Origin: Clostridia bacterium
Lineage (GTDB): Bacteria > Bacillota > Clostridia > TANB77 > CAG-508
Assembly (NCBI GenBank): GCA_900754285.1
Contig: CAAECB010000087.1
Span: 1-16,459, forward strand
Direction of reading: 5' to 3'
DNA length: 16,459 nucleotides
The first letter of the stretch is position 1. Each line of letters begins with the position of its first letter. The notes under the pieces are model-generated. The model was not told the origin of the DNA. It made no database searches and was given only the letters and a program-made list of their open reading frames with translations. Shown one piece after another: positions 6,972-14,776 of the stretch. Made by a program: the position numbers and the translations under genes.

Positions 6972-7613
6972 ATGAATATAAAACCAGAAGTAAAAGAAGT
7001 ATTAGAATGGGTATATTGTATAATAATAGCAATAGTATTAGCATTACTATTTCGTTATTATGTAGGAACACCAACAATAGTAAAACAAGAATCAATGAAA
7101 CCAACATTAATACAAAATCAAAGATTATGGCTAAACAGATGGGGAAGAACAACAAAAACATTACCAGAAAAAGGAGACATAATAACATTTGAAGCACCAA
7201 GTAAATTATATTCAGGTAATGATTTAGAAGGAAAAGAGCCAATAGCAACATATACAAATGAACCAACAAATCCAATAAAGAAATTTTTATATTATGTAGT
7301 AGAAATGGGAAAAGACAGTTATATAAAAAGAGTAATAGCATTACCAGGAGACCATGTACAAATAAAAGACGGAAACGTATATGTAAATGAAGAAAAACTA
7401 AACGAAGAATATTTAGCAGCAGGAGTTACAACATCAGCAAAAGTAGAAGGATTAGACGACTTTACAGTACCAGAAAATTGTGTATTTGCAATGGGAGACA
7501 ACAGAGGACACAGCACAGACTGTAGAGAATTTGGATGTATACCATTAGAAAAAATAGAAAGTAAAGTAGCAATTAGAATTTGGCCATTAAATTTATGGGG
7601 CAAAGTAAAATAA
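6972..7613 (+). CDS. lepB: Signal peptidase I
   Basis: This is the membrane-anchored serine protease that cuts signal peptides from exported proteins. The 213-residue protein has one N-terminal membrane segment (about 11-28) followed by an extracytoplasmic catalytic domain. The nucleophile S41 lies in ESMKPT, the general base K119 in YIKRVIALPGD, and the box MGDNR at 174-178 is followed by HSTDCREFG, all as in the S26 family. A segment of about 40 residues (about 74-115) between the second and third boxes is longer than in minimal homologues. An upstream in-frame ATG at 6963 lies one base after the AAAGG site (ending 6961). The ATG at 6972 has the usual 10-base gap and is preferred. It heads a unit with holB, ricT and a ferredoxin. 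Confidence 0.96.
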   Translation: MNIKPEVKEVLEWVYCIIIAIVLALLFRYYVGTPTIVKQESMKPTLIQNQRLWLNRWGRTTKTLPEKGDIITFEAPSKLYSGNDLEGKEPIATYTNEPTNPIKKFLYYVVEMGKDSYIKRVIALPGDHVQIKDGNVYVNEEKLNEEYLAAGVTTSAKVEGLDDFTVPENCVFAMGDNRGHSTDCREFGCIPLEKIESKVAIRIWPLNLWGKVK

Positions 7614-7673
7614 TAAAACAGCTACTTTGAAATAAAATTATAAATTAAGTAATTTATAAACAGGAGAAATAGG

Positions 7674-8564
7674 ATGTTTGATAAAATTATAGGAAATGAA
7701 GAAATACAAGAATTATTAAAACAAACAATAAAAAGCAAAAGAGCATCACACAGTTACCTATTTATAGGAACAGAAGGAATAGGAAAAAAGCAAATAGCAA
7801 AAGAATTTGCAAAAGCACTACTATGTATAGAAGAAAACAAATACTGTGGAAAATGCAAATCTTGTATTGAATTTGATAATAACAACAATCCAGATTTTAT
7901 ATTAATAGAACCAGAAGAAAGCAGCATAAAAATAGACCAAATAAGAGAAATACAAAGAAAAGTAGTAGAAAAACCAATAATATCAAGACAAAAAGTATAT
8001 ATAATAGATGATAGTGACAAAATGACACCAGAAGCACAAAATGGATTACTAAAAACATTAGAAGAACCACCAGAATATATAACAATAATACTAATAGGCT
8101 CAAATGAAAACTCATTTTTAAGCACAATAAAATCAAGATGTACAATATTAAGATTTAAAGATATAAAACAAGAAAAAATCGAAAAATATTTAGAAGAACA
8201 AGGCATATATTTTAAAGACAAAAAAATCCTAAAAGCATGTAGTGGAAGCATAGGAAAAGCATTACAAGTAAAAGACAAACAAGAAGAATATGAAAATATA
8301 CAAGACTTTATCCAAAACATAAAACAAAAAGACATAATAGAAATTTTTCAAAAAGCAGAATTCATATATAACTCAAAAGAAGAAATACAAAACATTTTAC
8401 AATACATAAATATATTATTATTAGAATTAGCAAAAGAAAATTATAAATACGCAGAATGTGTAGAAATAGTGGAAAACACAAAAAAAAGATTGCAATCATA
8501 TTCAAATTATGATATGACAATAGACAATATGCTAATGCAAATAAAAGAAAAAATAAAACAATAA
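7674..8564 (+). CDS. holB: DNA polymerase III delta' subunit
   Basis: Delta' is a clamp-loader subunit that helps load the beta clamp on DNA. The 296-residue protein has an AAA+ fold. The Walker A region is GTEGIGKKQ at 32-40, where the usual Ser/Thr after GK is Lys, consistent with delta' not needing to hydrolyse ATP. The four zinc ligands are C51, C58, C61 and C64, the Walker B region is YIIDDSDKMT at 109-118, LLKTLEEPP at 125-133, and the sensor motif SRC at 154-156. The start has an AGGAGA site six bases away. The order holB then ricT is the same as in Bacillus subtilis (holB-yaaT). Here lepB, not tmk, precedes it. Confidence 0.93.
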   Translation: MFDKIIGNEEIQELLKQTIKSKRASHSYLFIGTEGIGKKQIAKEFAKALLCIEENKYCGKCKSCIEFDNNNNPDFILIEPEESSIKIDQIREIQRKVVEKPIISRQKVYIIDDSDKMTPEAQNGLLKTLEEPPEYITIILIGSNENSFLSTIKSRCTILRFKDIKQEKIEKYLEEQGIYFKDKKILKACSGSIGKALQVKDKQEEYENIQDFIQNIKQKDIIEIFQKAEFIYNSKEEIQNILQYINILLLELAKENYKYAECVEIVENTKKRLQSYSNYDMTIDNMLMQIKEKIKQ

Positions 8565-8629
8565 AAAACATTAATAGTAAAGCATATTATAAAAAGTATA
8601 AAATACTTTTGAGAAAGGAAAGGGAAAAA

Positions 8630-9538
8630 TTGAAAAATATAATAGGAGTAAGATTTAAAAAGTTAGGAAAAATATACTTTTTCAATCCAAAATATATACA
8701 TGTAAGAAAAGGAGACAAAGTAATAGTAGAAACATCACAAGGAGAAGAAATAGGAGAAGTCGTAATTCCAAACAGATATGTAAATGATGAGAAAATATTA
8801 GAACCTCTAAAAAAAGTAATAAGAATAGCTTCATACAAAGACTGTAAAAGATATGATGAATGCAAAAAAATAGAAAAAGAAGCATTTACAATATGTCAAA
8901 AAAAAATAAAAGAGCACAAACTAAAAATGTATTTAACAGATGTAGAATGCAAATTTGATGGAAGTAAAATGCTATTTTACTTCACAGCAGACGGAAGAAT
9001 AGACTTCAGAGATTTAGTAAAAGACCTAGCAGCAATATATAAAACAAGAATAGAATTAAGACAAATAGGAGTAAGAGATGAAGTAAAAAGAATTGGCGGA
9101 AACGGAGTTTGTGGACGAGAGCTATGTTGTTGCTCATTTTTAAGTGATTTTGAAGCAGTATCAATAAAAATGGCAAAAGAACAAAACCTATCATTAAATC
9201 CAGCAAAAATCTCAGGAAATTGTGGAAGATTAATGTGTTGCTTAAAATATGAGGACGAAGTTTACCAAGATAAACTAAAAAAAATACCTAATATTGGAGC
9301 AATTGTAAAAACAGAAGATGGAACAGGAGAAGTAGATGGAGTAGAAACTTTAAAAGAAAGAGTAAAAGTTAAATTTAGAAATGAGGATGTTTATACATAT
9401 AAAAGATATGACATAAAAGATATTAAAGTTATAAAAGATACAATAAAAGAAAAAATAAATGAAGAAGAAAAACAACATAAAAAAGAATTAGAAGAACTTG
9501 AAAAACTAGAAGAATTAGATATTAAGGGAGGTGAATAA
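8630..9538 (+). CDS. ricT: PSP1-domain protein RicT (YaaT)
   Basis: In Bacillus subtilis, RicT with RicA and RicF forms an iron-sulfur-containing complex that affects RNase Y-dependent mRNA processing and developmental phosphorelay. This 302-residue protein begins with the typical GVRFKKLGKIYFFNP (6-20) and carries the cysteine-rich core CGRELCCCSF (161-170) and CGRLMCCLKY (198-207), followed by an acidic, Lys/Glu-rich C-terminal helix (about 265-297). The TTG at 8630 lies 11 bases after AAAGG. A longer frame from TTG 8609 would start before this site and is rejected. The last codons contain the ribosome binding site of the following ferredoxin, one base separates stop from start, and the two are probably translationally coupled. 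Confidence 0.94.
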   Translation: MKNIIGVRFKKLGKIYFFNPKYIHVRKGDKVIVETSQGEEIGEVVIPNRYVNDEKILEPLKKVIRIASYKDCKRYDECKKIEKEAFTICQKKIKEHKLKMYLTDVECKFDGSKMLFYFTADGRIDFRDLVKDLAAIYKTRIELRQIGVRDEVKRIGGNGVCGRELCCCSFLSDFEAVSIKMAKEQNLSLNPAKISGNCGRLMCCLKYEDEVYQDKLKKIPNIGAIVKTEDGTGEVDGVETLKERVKVKFRNEDVYTYKRYDIKDIKVIKDTIKEKINEEEKQHKKELEELEKLEELDIKGGE

Positions 9539-9539
9539 G

Positions 9540-9719
9540 ATGGCTTTTAAAATTACAGACAAATGTATTTCATGTGGTGCTTGTGCAGCAGCATGTCCTG
9601 TTCAATGTATTACTCAAGGAGAAGAAAGATTTGAAATTGATTCAAATGCTTGCATTTCATGTGGTACTTGCGCAGGAGTTTGTCCAGTTGAAGCACCAAT
9701 CAGCGAGGATGAAAATTAA
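9540..9719 (+). CDS. 2[4Fe-4S] ferredoxin
   Basis: This is a 59-residue clostridial-type ferredoxin, a small cytoplasmic electron carrier. Two CxxCxxCxxxCP motifs are visible: C9, C12, C15, C19-P and C38, C41, C44, C48-P. An additional Cys is at 23. GGAGG (9527-9531) is eight bases before the ATG at 9540; an in-frame GTG at 9531 overlaps that site and is unlikely. The codons are richer in T-ending forms (GCT, TGT, ATT) than in the mur genes, which is usual for highly expressed genes. It is a plausible acceptor for the pyruvate:ferredoxin oxidoreductase encoded in this window. Its placement one base after ricT also allows a link to the RicT iron-sulfur complex, which is inference. Confidence 0.95.
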   Translation: MAFKITDKCISCGACAAACPVQCITQGEERFEIDSNACISCGTCAGVCPVEAPISEDEN

Positions 9720-9724
9720 GTATA

Positions 9725-9768
9725 AAAAGGGTTTGCAGAAAAAAAAGCAAGCTCTTTTATTTCATTTT
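9725..9768 (+). terminator. Intrinsic terminator after the ferredoxin gene
   Basis: AAAAGGGTTTGC (9725-9736) pairs with GCAAGCTCTTTT (9747-9758) over 12 positions, with two G-U pairs and a ten-base loop. A T-rich tract follows (ATTTCATTTT). It starts six bases after the ferredoxin stop and ends the lepB unit. Confidence 0.75.
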
Positions 9769-9859
9769 AGAAAAAAATATATAAAAAATTATTAAGAATA
9801 AATTCATACACAAACATAGTATAAAAACACACAAGTTTGAAAATAATAATATAATAATA

Positions 9860-9888
9860 TTGACGTACATAAAAACGTATGTTAAAAT
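9860..9888 (+). promoter_or_regulatory. Promoter with embedded inverted repeat for the toxin-antitoxin pair
   Basis: TTGACG (9860-9865) and TAAAAT (9883-9888) are 17 bases apart. Inside the spacer, ACATA (9867-9871) and TATGT (9878-9882) form a short inverted repeat, a likely site for autorepression by the antitoxin or complex, as is known for yefM-yoeB. The predicted start is close to the AGGAGG site (9896-9901), giving a very short leader. Confidence 0.65.
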
Positions 9889-9908
9889 ATTTGTGAGGAG
9901 GTGTAAAA

Positions 9909-10157
9909 ATGACAAATATAAATGTTACAAATTTCAGAAAAGATATATACACATTATTAGAGCAAACTATAAATTTTAATGAACCAATAAATATTTCAAC
10001 AAAAAATGGAAATGCAGTTGTTCTATCAGAAGAAGATTATAATAGTTTAATGGAAACAGTATATATTATGTCTGTACCTGGTTTAAAAGATGAAATACTA
10101 AAAAGAGCAAATGACGAAGAAAACGAATTTGTAAGCGAAGAAGAGGTGGAGTGGTAG
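9909..10157 (+). CDS. yefM: Type II antitoxin, YefM/Phd family
   Basis: This is an 82-residue antitoxin. The N-terminal part (INVTNFRKDIYTLLEQT, residues 4-20, then PINISTKNGNAVVLSEEDYNSL) is the Phd/YefM DNA-binding and dimer fold. The acidic C-terminal part (DEENEFVSEEEVEW) is the kind of flexible tail that wraps the toxin. It is expected to neutralise the following toxin and repress the shared promoter. AGGAGG lies seven bases before the ATG. The toxin start is one base after the stop, the classical antitoxin-first order. Confidence 0.92.
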   Translation: MTNINVTNFRKDIYTLLEQTINFNEPINISTKNGNAVVLSEEDYNSLMETVYIMSVPGLKDEILKRANDEENEFVSEEEVEW

Positions 10158-10158
10158 A

Positions 10159-10428
10159 ATGTACAAAATAGAATATCATAAAAGAGCAATAAAAGACATA
10201 ATAAAATTGAAAGAAAATAATCTAGATAAAAAAACAAAAAAATTAATAGAAGTATTATTAAAAGAGAATCCATTTCAAAATCCACCACCATATGAAAAAT
10301 TAACAGGTGACTTAAAAGGTCTGTATTCACGTAGAATTAATATCCAACATAGATTAGTGTACAAGGTAAATGAACAAGAAAATAAAATACAAATTTTAAG
10401 TATGTGGACACATTATGAAAATTTATAA
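10159..10428 (+). CDS. yoeB: Type II toxin, YoeB/Txe family ribosome-dependent mRNA endonuclease
   Basis: YoeB binds the ribosomal A site and cuts mRNA there, stopping translation. The 89-residue protein has the family pattern NPFQNPPPYEKLTGDLKG, then SRRINIQHRLVYKV, then a C-terminal WTHYENL. E46 and R65 fall at the same positions as the catalytic residues of Escherichia coli YoeB, and H85-Y86 match its terminal His-Tyr. All key residues are present, so the toxin looks active. Its ribosome binding site (GAGGTGGAG) is within the antitoxin's last codons. Nothing here shows which process it affects. Confidence 0.93.
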   Translation: MYKIEYHKRAIKDIIKLKENNLDKKTKKLIEVLLKENPFQNPPPYEKLTGDLKGLYSRRINIQHRLVYKVNEQENKIQILSMWTHYENL

Positions 10429-10484
10429 AATAAAAATTTCATTTTCCAAATATAAACATATAATAAAATGAGGAGGAAAATGAA

Positions 10485-11423
10485 ATGAAAGAATATTATA
10501 ATCAAGCAGACAGTAGATGGGCAAACCACCCATACACAAGTCCAACACATCCACAAGCAAACCTAAAAACGAGTGGATGTGGACCAACATCAGCAGCAAT
10601 GATAGTAACAAATATGGTAAAAAAAATACTACCAAATGAAATGGCAGATATACTAAAAAACAAAGGATACAGAGCAAATGAAGGAACAAGTTTAGAAGCA
10701 TTTAATTGGTTAGGAAAAAATTATAACTTAGAAGTAAAAAGAACAAACAATATAAACGAAGCAATAGAAAGTGTAAGAAATGGAGGAATGGCAGTAGCAA
10801 GTTTAGCACCAGGAGGATTATTCTCAACAAATGGGCATATTGTAGTATTTGCAGAAATGAAAGATGCAAACAGAATAATAATATATGACCCATATTTATA
10901 CAACGGAAAATTCAATCAATTAGGAAGGCAAGGAAAAGTAGAAGTAAACGGAAATGAAGTATATTGTAGTATAGAAAACTTCCAAAAATACGCAAAATGT
11001 CAAGCATATTTCTATTACAAAAAGCCAGCAGAAATAAAAATACCAGATTTACAATATAAAGTACACCTACAAGATATAGGATGGACAGAATGGAAAAATG
11101 CAGGAGAAACAATAGGAACAACAGGCGAAAGTAGAAGGGTAGAAGCAATAATTTTAAAAGGAAATAACGGATTAGATATATCATATAGAGTGCATATGCA
11201 GGATAAAGGTTGGTCAGATTGGGCGAAAAATGGAGAAACAGCAGGAACAACTGGAGAAAGCAGAAGAATAGAAGCAATAGAAATAAAAAGCAACAAAAAT
11301 TTAGTAGCACAAGAGCATATACAAGATGTTGGATGGATGCCAATTTCTAAAGGAAAAGAAATACGAATAGGAACAGAAGGAAAGTCTTTAAGACTAGAAG
11401 CATTTAAAATAGAGATAGAGTAA
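10485..11423 (+). CDS. Papain-like (C39-type) cysteine peptidase with three ChW repeats, no signal peptide
   Basis: The 312-residue protein has a papain-like domain at about residues 1-175 with nucleophile C32 in SGCGPTSAAM, H118 in NGHIVVF and D135 in IYDPY, a full catalytic triad pattern. Three ChW repeats follow at about 190-225, 234-268 and 274-310, each of the form HxQDxGW...GTxGxSxRxEA. The third is degenerate and lacks the second Trp. ChW repeats are clostridial cell-surface modules, usually on secreted proteins, yet the N-terminus MKEYYNQADSRWANHPY is hydrophilic and no in-frame upstream start exists near the AGGAGG site (10471-10476). A cell wall or peptide target is likely. Release by lysis, phage-like endolysin use, or a non-classical route are all possible. 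Confidence 0.85.
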   Translation: MKEYYNQADSRWANHPYTSPTHPQANLKTSGCGPTSAAMIVTNMVKKILPNEMADILKNKGYRANEGTSLEAFNWLGKNYNLEVKRTNNINEAIESVRNGGMAVASLAPGGLFSTNGHIVVFAEMKDANRIIIYDPYLYNGKFNQLGRQGKVEVNGNEVYCSIENFQKYAKCQAYFYYKKPAEIKIPDLQYKVHLQDIGWTEWKNAGETIGTTGESRRVEAIILKGNNGLDISYRVHMQDKGWSDWAKNGETAGTTGESRRIEAIEIKSNKNLVAQEHIQDVGWMPISKGKEIRIGTEGKSLRLEAFKIEIE

Positions 11424-11470
11424 AACAAAAGCAGACATTAATAACATTAGCACTCACTTATTAGAATATA

Positions 11471-11509
11471 AAAAAATGAGTTTAAGCAAAAGACTTAAAC
11501 TCATTTTTT
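11471..11509. terminator. Bidirectional intrinsic terminator between convergent genes
   Basis: A perfect 16-base inverted repeat (11471-11486 against 11494-11509, core ATGAGTTTAAG) with a seven-base loop is flanked by six A and six T. It therefore ends transcription from both sides: the ChW peptidase gene on + and the flippase-like gene on -, whose stop codons lie 47 and 10 bases away. Confidence 0.9.
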
Positions 11510-11519
11510 AACATATAAA

Positions 11520-12545
11520 TTAATTAGTATTACTTATTTTTTCTTTTAATCTTATTGGAACTAAGAAAAAAGCACCAACAATAATAGGAATATAAAAAGT
11601 ATATAATCTCCAGAATAATATGGCCATATTAATAGTTCCAGGAAGGAATATAGAATTAAACAAAAGTAAAAAACCACCTTCAGCCCCTAAGCCAGCGCCA
11701 GGAGTAGGAATAACAGCCATAACCAAAACTAAAAAAGCCTGGAGAGGAATAATCTGCCAAAAACCAATTCCAAAATTGCCAAAAGCACGATAAACCATAT
11801 AAGTAATAGAAAAATTAGCCAAATTTTGCAAAGTGGAGGCAATAAACATCTTAAAAATCATAGCCTTTTCAGAGCGAATAATTTTAAACTGGTCTCTAAA
11901 ATTATCAATACTATGAGAAAGTTTTTCAATAACATCATCAGGATGTTTCAAAATTTTAATCTTTCCCAAAAAACGAATAATTGGATTAACAATAGTAGTA
12001 ATAGCCTTTTTATTAAATCCAGCCAATATAACAGCAGAAATACCAATTAAATTCATAGAAAAGCCAACAATAGCAAGCCACAAAAAATTCTGCAAAGACT
12101 TAGAGAAAAAGTCAAACTCAAAAATAACAACTATAAAAGTAAACAACAATAATGAAGATTGAGCAACAACAAATTTTATAGCCATAGCAGACAAAGAATC
12201 ACTAACACGTTTTCCAGTCTTATTAAGTTCATATGCTTGCATAGGTTGACCTCCAGTAGAAAAAGGGGTAAGATTATTAAATAATTGCCCAATCATATTT
12301 ACTTTAAAAGAATTAGAAAACTTCTGATTAGGATACATCCTTTTTATAGGCAAATGTAGTGTATAAGCTTCTGATAACCATTGTACTAACAAACATGCAA
12401 AACCAGCAATAACCCAAGAATAATTAACATGTGTTAAAACATTAACAATATTATCAATTCCATCAACAGAGACCATATATACTATTAAGCCAATAAAAAT
12501 AATGGCAATAAGAACAAAATTAAAAGTCATTTTTTTCTTTTCCAA
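11520..12545 (-). CDS. Flippase-like integral membrane protein (LPG synthase TM / UPF0104 family)
   Basis: The 341-residue polytopic protein belongs to the family of the transmembrane half of MprF and of AglD/YbhN-type proteins, several of which move lipids across membranes. Family hallmarks are TPFSTGGQPMQAY at 93-105 and the C-terminal PTPGAGLGAEG at 280-290. There is no C-terminal aminoacyl transferase domain, so it is not a complete MprF. The substrate cannot be told from sequence. A TTG start at 12545 sits seven bases after AGGAGGA; the next ATG, five codons in, would be too far from that site. It lies downstream of porB on the same strand, separated by an 11-base inverted repeat, and may be a separate unit. 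Confidence 0.88.
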   Translation of the reverse strand: MEKKKMTFNFVLIAIIFIGLIVYMVSVDGIDNIVNVLTHVNYSWVIAGFACLLVQWLSEAYTLHLPIKRMYPNQKFSNSFKVNMIGQLFNNLTPFSTGGQPMQAYELNKTGKRVSDSLSAMAIKFVVAQSSLLLFTFIVVIFEFDFFSKSLQNFLWLAIVGFSMNLIGISAVILAGFNKKAITTIVNPIIRFLGKIKILKHPDDVIEKLSHSIDNFRDQFKIIRSEKAMIFKMFIASTLQNLANFSITYMVYRAFGNFGIGFWQIIPLQAFLVLVMAVIPTPGAGLGAEGGFLLLFNSIFLPGTINMAILFWRLYTFYIPIIVGAFFLVPIRLKEKISNTN

Positions 12546-12568
12546 AATTATGTCCTCCTATAATAAAA

Positions 12569-12610
12569 TCCGTGTAATGAAATTTGAATAAAATATAAAC
12601 ATTACACGGA
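12569..12610 (-). terminator. 11-bp inverted repeat between porB and the flippase-like gene
   Basis: TCCGTGTAATG (12569-12579) and CATTACACGGA (12600-12610) are perfect inverted repeats with a 20-base AT-only-looking loop. Read on the - strand it follows porB by about 20 bases and is followed by ATTTTATT, so it may be a weak terminator of the por operon or an operator or leader structure for the flippase-like gene. The long loop argues against a strong terminator. Confidence 0.45.
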
Positions 12611-12630
12611 ACTATATACAATATATAATA

Positions 12631-13584
12631 TTATTGATTATTTGTCAAATTTTCTAAGTCCAAAAGTTCTTGCCATCTAGCATCAACTTCTTTTTGGAAC
12701 TCCTCAATCATCCATTCATTACCAGGTTTAAACATATGTTTAAAACGTTTTTGAGGTCTCAAAAATTCTTCTATAGGAAGCTTTTTAGCAGGTTTATAAG
12801 TAATATGATAAACACCATTAACAACTTCATATAAAGGCCAATAACAAGTATCAATAGCTAATTTATTAATAGGCATTAAATCATCTGTAGCATAACCCCA
12901 ACCTCTAGGACAAGGAGACAAAACGTTCAAAAATGTTGGACCTTCTGTATAAATAGCTTTTTCTGATTTTTCATATAAATCTTTAAAATTCAAAAAAGCA
13001 GCAGTTTGAGCAACATATGGCAAATGATGACCAACCATAATTTTTGCTAAATCTTTTCTAGCTTGCATCTTACCAGGTATAACAGAACCAGCAGGGGATG
13101 TAGTAGTATCAGCAAACTTTGGAGTAGCTGAAGAACGTTGAATACCAGTATTCATATAAGCACCATTATCATAGCAAACGTAAGTCATATCATGACCTCT
13201 TTCCATAGCACCTGATAAAGATTGCAAACCTATATCATATGTACCACCATCTCCACCAAAAGCAATAAACTTAGTATGTTTATCATCTGGTAATTTACCT
13301 TGTCTTTTCAAAGATTTGTAAGCAGCTTCTACACCAGAAAGTGTAGCACTAGCTGATTCAAAAGCAGTATGAATAAAAGAATCTGTCCAAGCAGTATAAG
13401 GATAAATAAAAGTAGAAACTTCCATACAACCTGTAGCATTAGAAACAACAGCATGATCTTCTTCTTTTAAAGCTCTCATAACCATTCTAGCAACAACAGG
13501 AGCTCCACAACCTGCACACATTCTATGACCTTCTGTAAATCTTGAAGGTTTATTTGCAACAACATCTTTTACATTATAAGCCAT
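12631..13584 (-). CDS. porB: Pyruvate:ferredoxin oxidoreductase, beta subunit
   Basis: This is the thiamine-diphosphate-binding subunit of the enzyme that converts pyruvate and CoA to acetyl-CoA and CO2 while reducing ferredoxin. The 317-residue protein has CAGCGAP near residue 23 (iron-sulfur ligands), the thiamine diphosphate motif GDGGTYDIG near residue 110 with DNGAYMNTG about 28 residues later, and a further conserved Cys in SPCPRGWGY. The ATG directly abuts the porA stop with no gap, and the AAGGAGG site lies in the porA tail, so the two are probably coupled. Substrate preference among 2-oxoacids is not proven by sequence, but subunit make-up and order fit pyruvate. Confidence 0.95.
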   Translation of the reverse strand: MAYNVKDVVANKPSRFTEGHRMCAGCGAPVVARMVMRALKEEDHAVVSNATGCMEVSTFIYPYTAWTDSFIHTAFESASATLSGVEAAYKSLKRQGKLPDDKHTKFIAFGGDGGTYDIGLQSLSGAMERGHDMTYVCYDNGAYMNTGIQRSSATPKFADTTTSPAGSVIPGKMQARKDLAKIMVGHHLPYVAQTAAFLNFKDLYEKSEKAIYTEGPTFLNVLSPCPRGWGYATDDLMPINKLAIDTCYWPLYEVVNGVYHITYKPAKKLPIEEFLRPQKRFKHMFKPGNEWMIEEFQKEVDARWQELLDLENLTNNQ

Positions 13585-14775
13585 CTAAATTTCCTCCTTT
13601 CTTAAACCTAAATAACGATAAGGATTTTCAACTTTACCATTTTTAGCAATTTCAATTAAATCAGTATAAACAGAGTTAATCTCTTTAGTAGTAGTATCTC
13701 TACCACCAATACCATAAACATAATTAACTAAAGGAACATGTTTATCTGCAACATACATACTAGATGTAACATCCTCAAATAAAGCACCACCAATAGCATT
13801 TAAAGAATCAGCTTTATCTAAAACAGCAACAGCTTTACAATTAGCTAATGCTTTAGCAACTTCTTCTCCAGGGAAAGGTCTATACACTCTAATTTTTAAT
13901 AAACCAGCTTTAACACCTTTTTCTCTTAACTCATCAACAACAGCCTTTGTAGTTCCAGCAGTTGAATTCATACAAACAATAGCAATATCACTATCATCTA
14001 ATTTATATTCCTCAAAAAGACCATAATGTCTACCAGTCCATTTTTCAAAATCTTTACTAACTTCTAAAATAACATCTTTAGCAGCTTTCATAGCATAACC
14101 CTGTTGAGCTTTATGTTCAAATAAATATGCCTGTAAATCAAGAGGACCAATTGCTATAGGTTCTTTATCATTTAATAAATAATGTTCAGGATGATATTCA
14201 CCAACAAATTTTTTAACTTCACTATCTTCTTCTAATTCAATATTTTCTATAGAATGAGAAGTAATAAAACCATCTTGACAAACCATTAAAGGTAATCTAA
14301 CATTTTCATTTTCAGCAATTCTATGAGCCATCAATAAATTGTCATAAGCCTCTTGGTTGTTTTCAGAAAATAACATAATCCAACCAGCATCTCTAACACC
14401 CATAGCATCAGAATGATCACAGTGTATATTTAAAGGTCCTGAAACAGCACGGTTTACCAAAGATAAAACTATAGGAAGTCTTAAACTTGAAGCTATGTAA
14501 ATCATCTCCCACATTAAAGATAAACCATTAGCAGATGTTGCAGTCATAGCTCTTGAACCAGCAGCTTCTGCACCAATACAAGCACTCATAGCACTGTGTT
14601 CACTTTCTACAGCAACAAATTCAGTATCAACCATACCATTTGAAACAAATGTAGAAAAATATTGAGGAATTTCTGTAGATGGAGTAATAGGGAATGCAGC
14701 AACAACATCTGGATTTATTTGTTTCATAGCAGTTGCAGCAGCTTCATTACCACTTAATCTTTCACGAATACTCAT
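13585..14775 (-). CDS. porA: Pyruvate:ferredoxin oxidoreductase, alpha subunit
   Basis: The alpha subunit forms the active site with PorB. The 396-residue protein begins with the typical SGNEAAATAMKQINPDVVAAFPITPSTEIPQYF region (start about residue 8), then EHSAMSACIGAEAAG and TATSANGLSLMWE, the pyrimidine-binding features of the family. A transketolase C-terminal-like part follows (AIVCMNSTAGTTKAVVDELREKG region onward). The ATG at 14775 is eight bases after AAGG; a GTG three codons upstream overlaps the porD stop and is less likely. One base separates the porD stop from this start. Length and all motifs are normal. Confidence 0.95.
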   Translation of the reverse strand: MSIRERLSGNEAAATAMKQINPDVVAAFPITPSTEIPQYFSTFVSNGMVDTEFVAVESEHSAMSACIGAEAAGSRAMTATSANGLSLMWEMIYIASSLRLPIVLSLVNRAVSGPLNIHCDHSDAMGVRDAGWIMLFSENNQEAYDNLLMAHRIAENENVRLPLMVCQDGFITSHSIENIELEEDSEVKKFVGEYHPEHYLLNDKEPIAIGPLDLQAYLFEHKAQQGYAMKAAKDVILEVSKDFEKWTGRHYGLFEEYKLDDSDIAIVCMNSTAGTTKAVVDELREKGVKAGLLKIRVYRPFPGEEVAKALANCKAVAVLDKADSLNAIGGALFEDVTSSMYVADKHVPLVNYVYGIGGRDTTTKEINSVYTDLIEIAKNGKVENPYRYLGLRKEEI

Positions 14776-14776
14776 T

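Noticed and set aside
8592..8610. AAAAGTA/TACTTTT hairpin between holB and ricT
   Set aside because: Only seven AT-rich pairs and no T-run beyond the stem; likely chance in this base composition.
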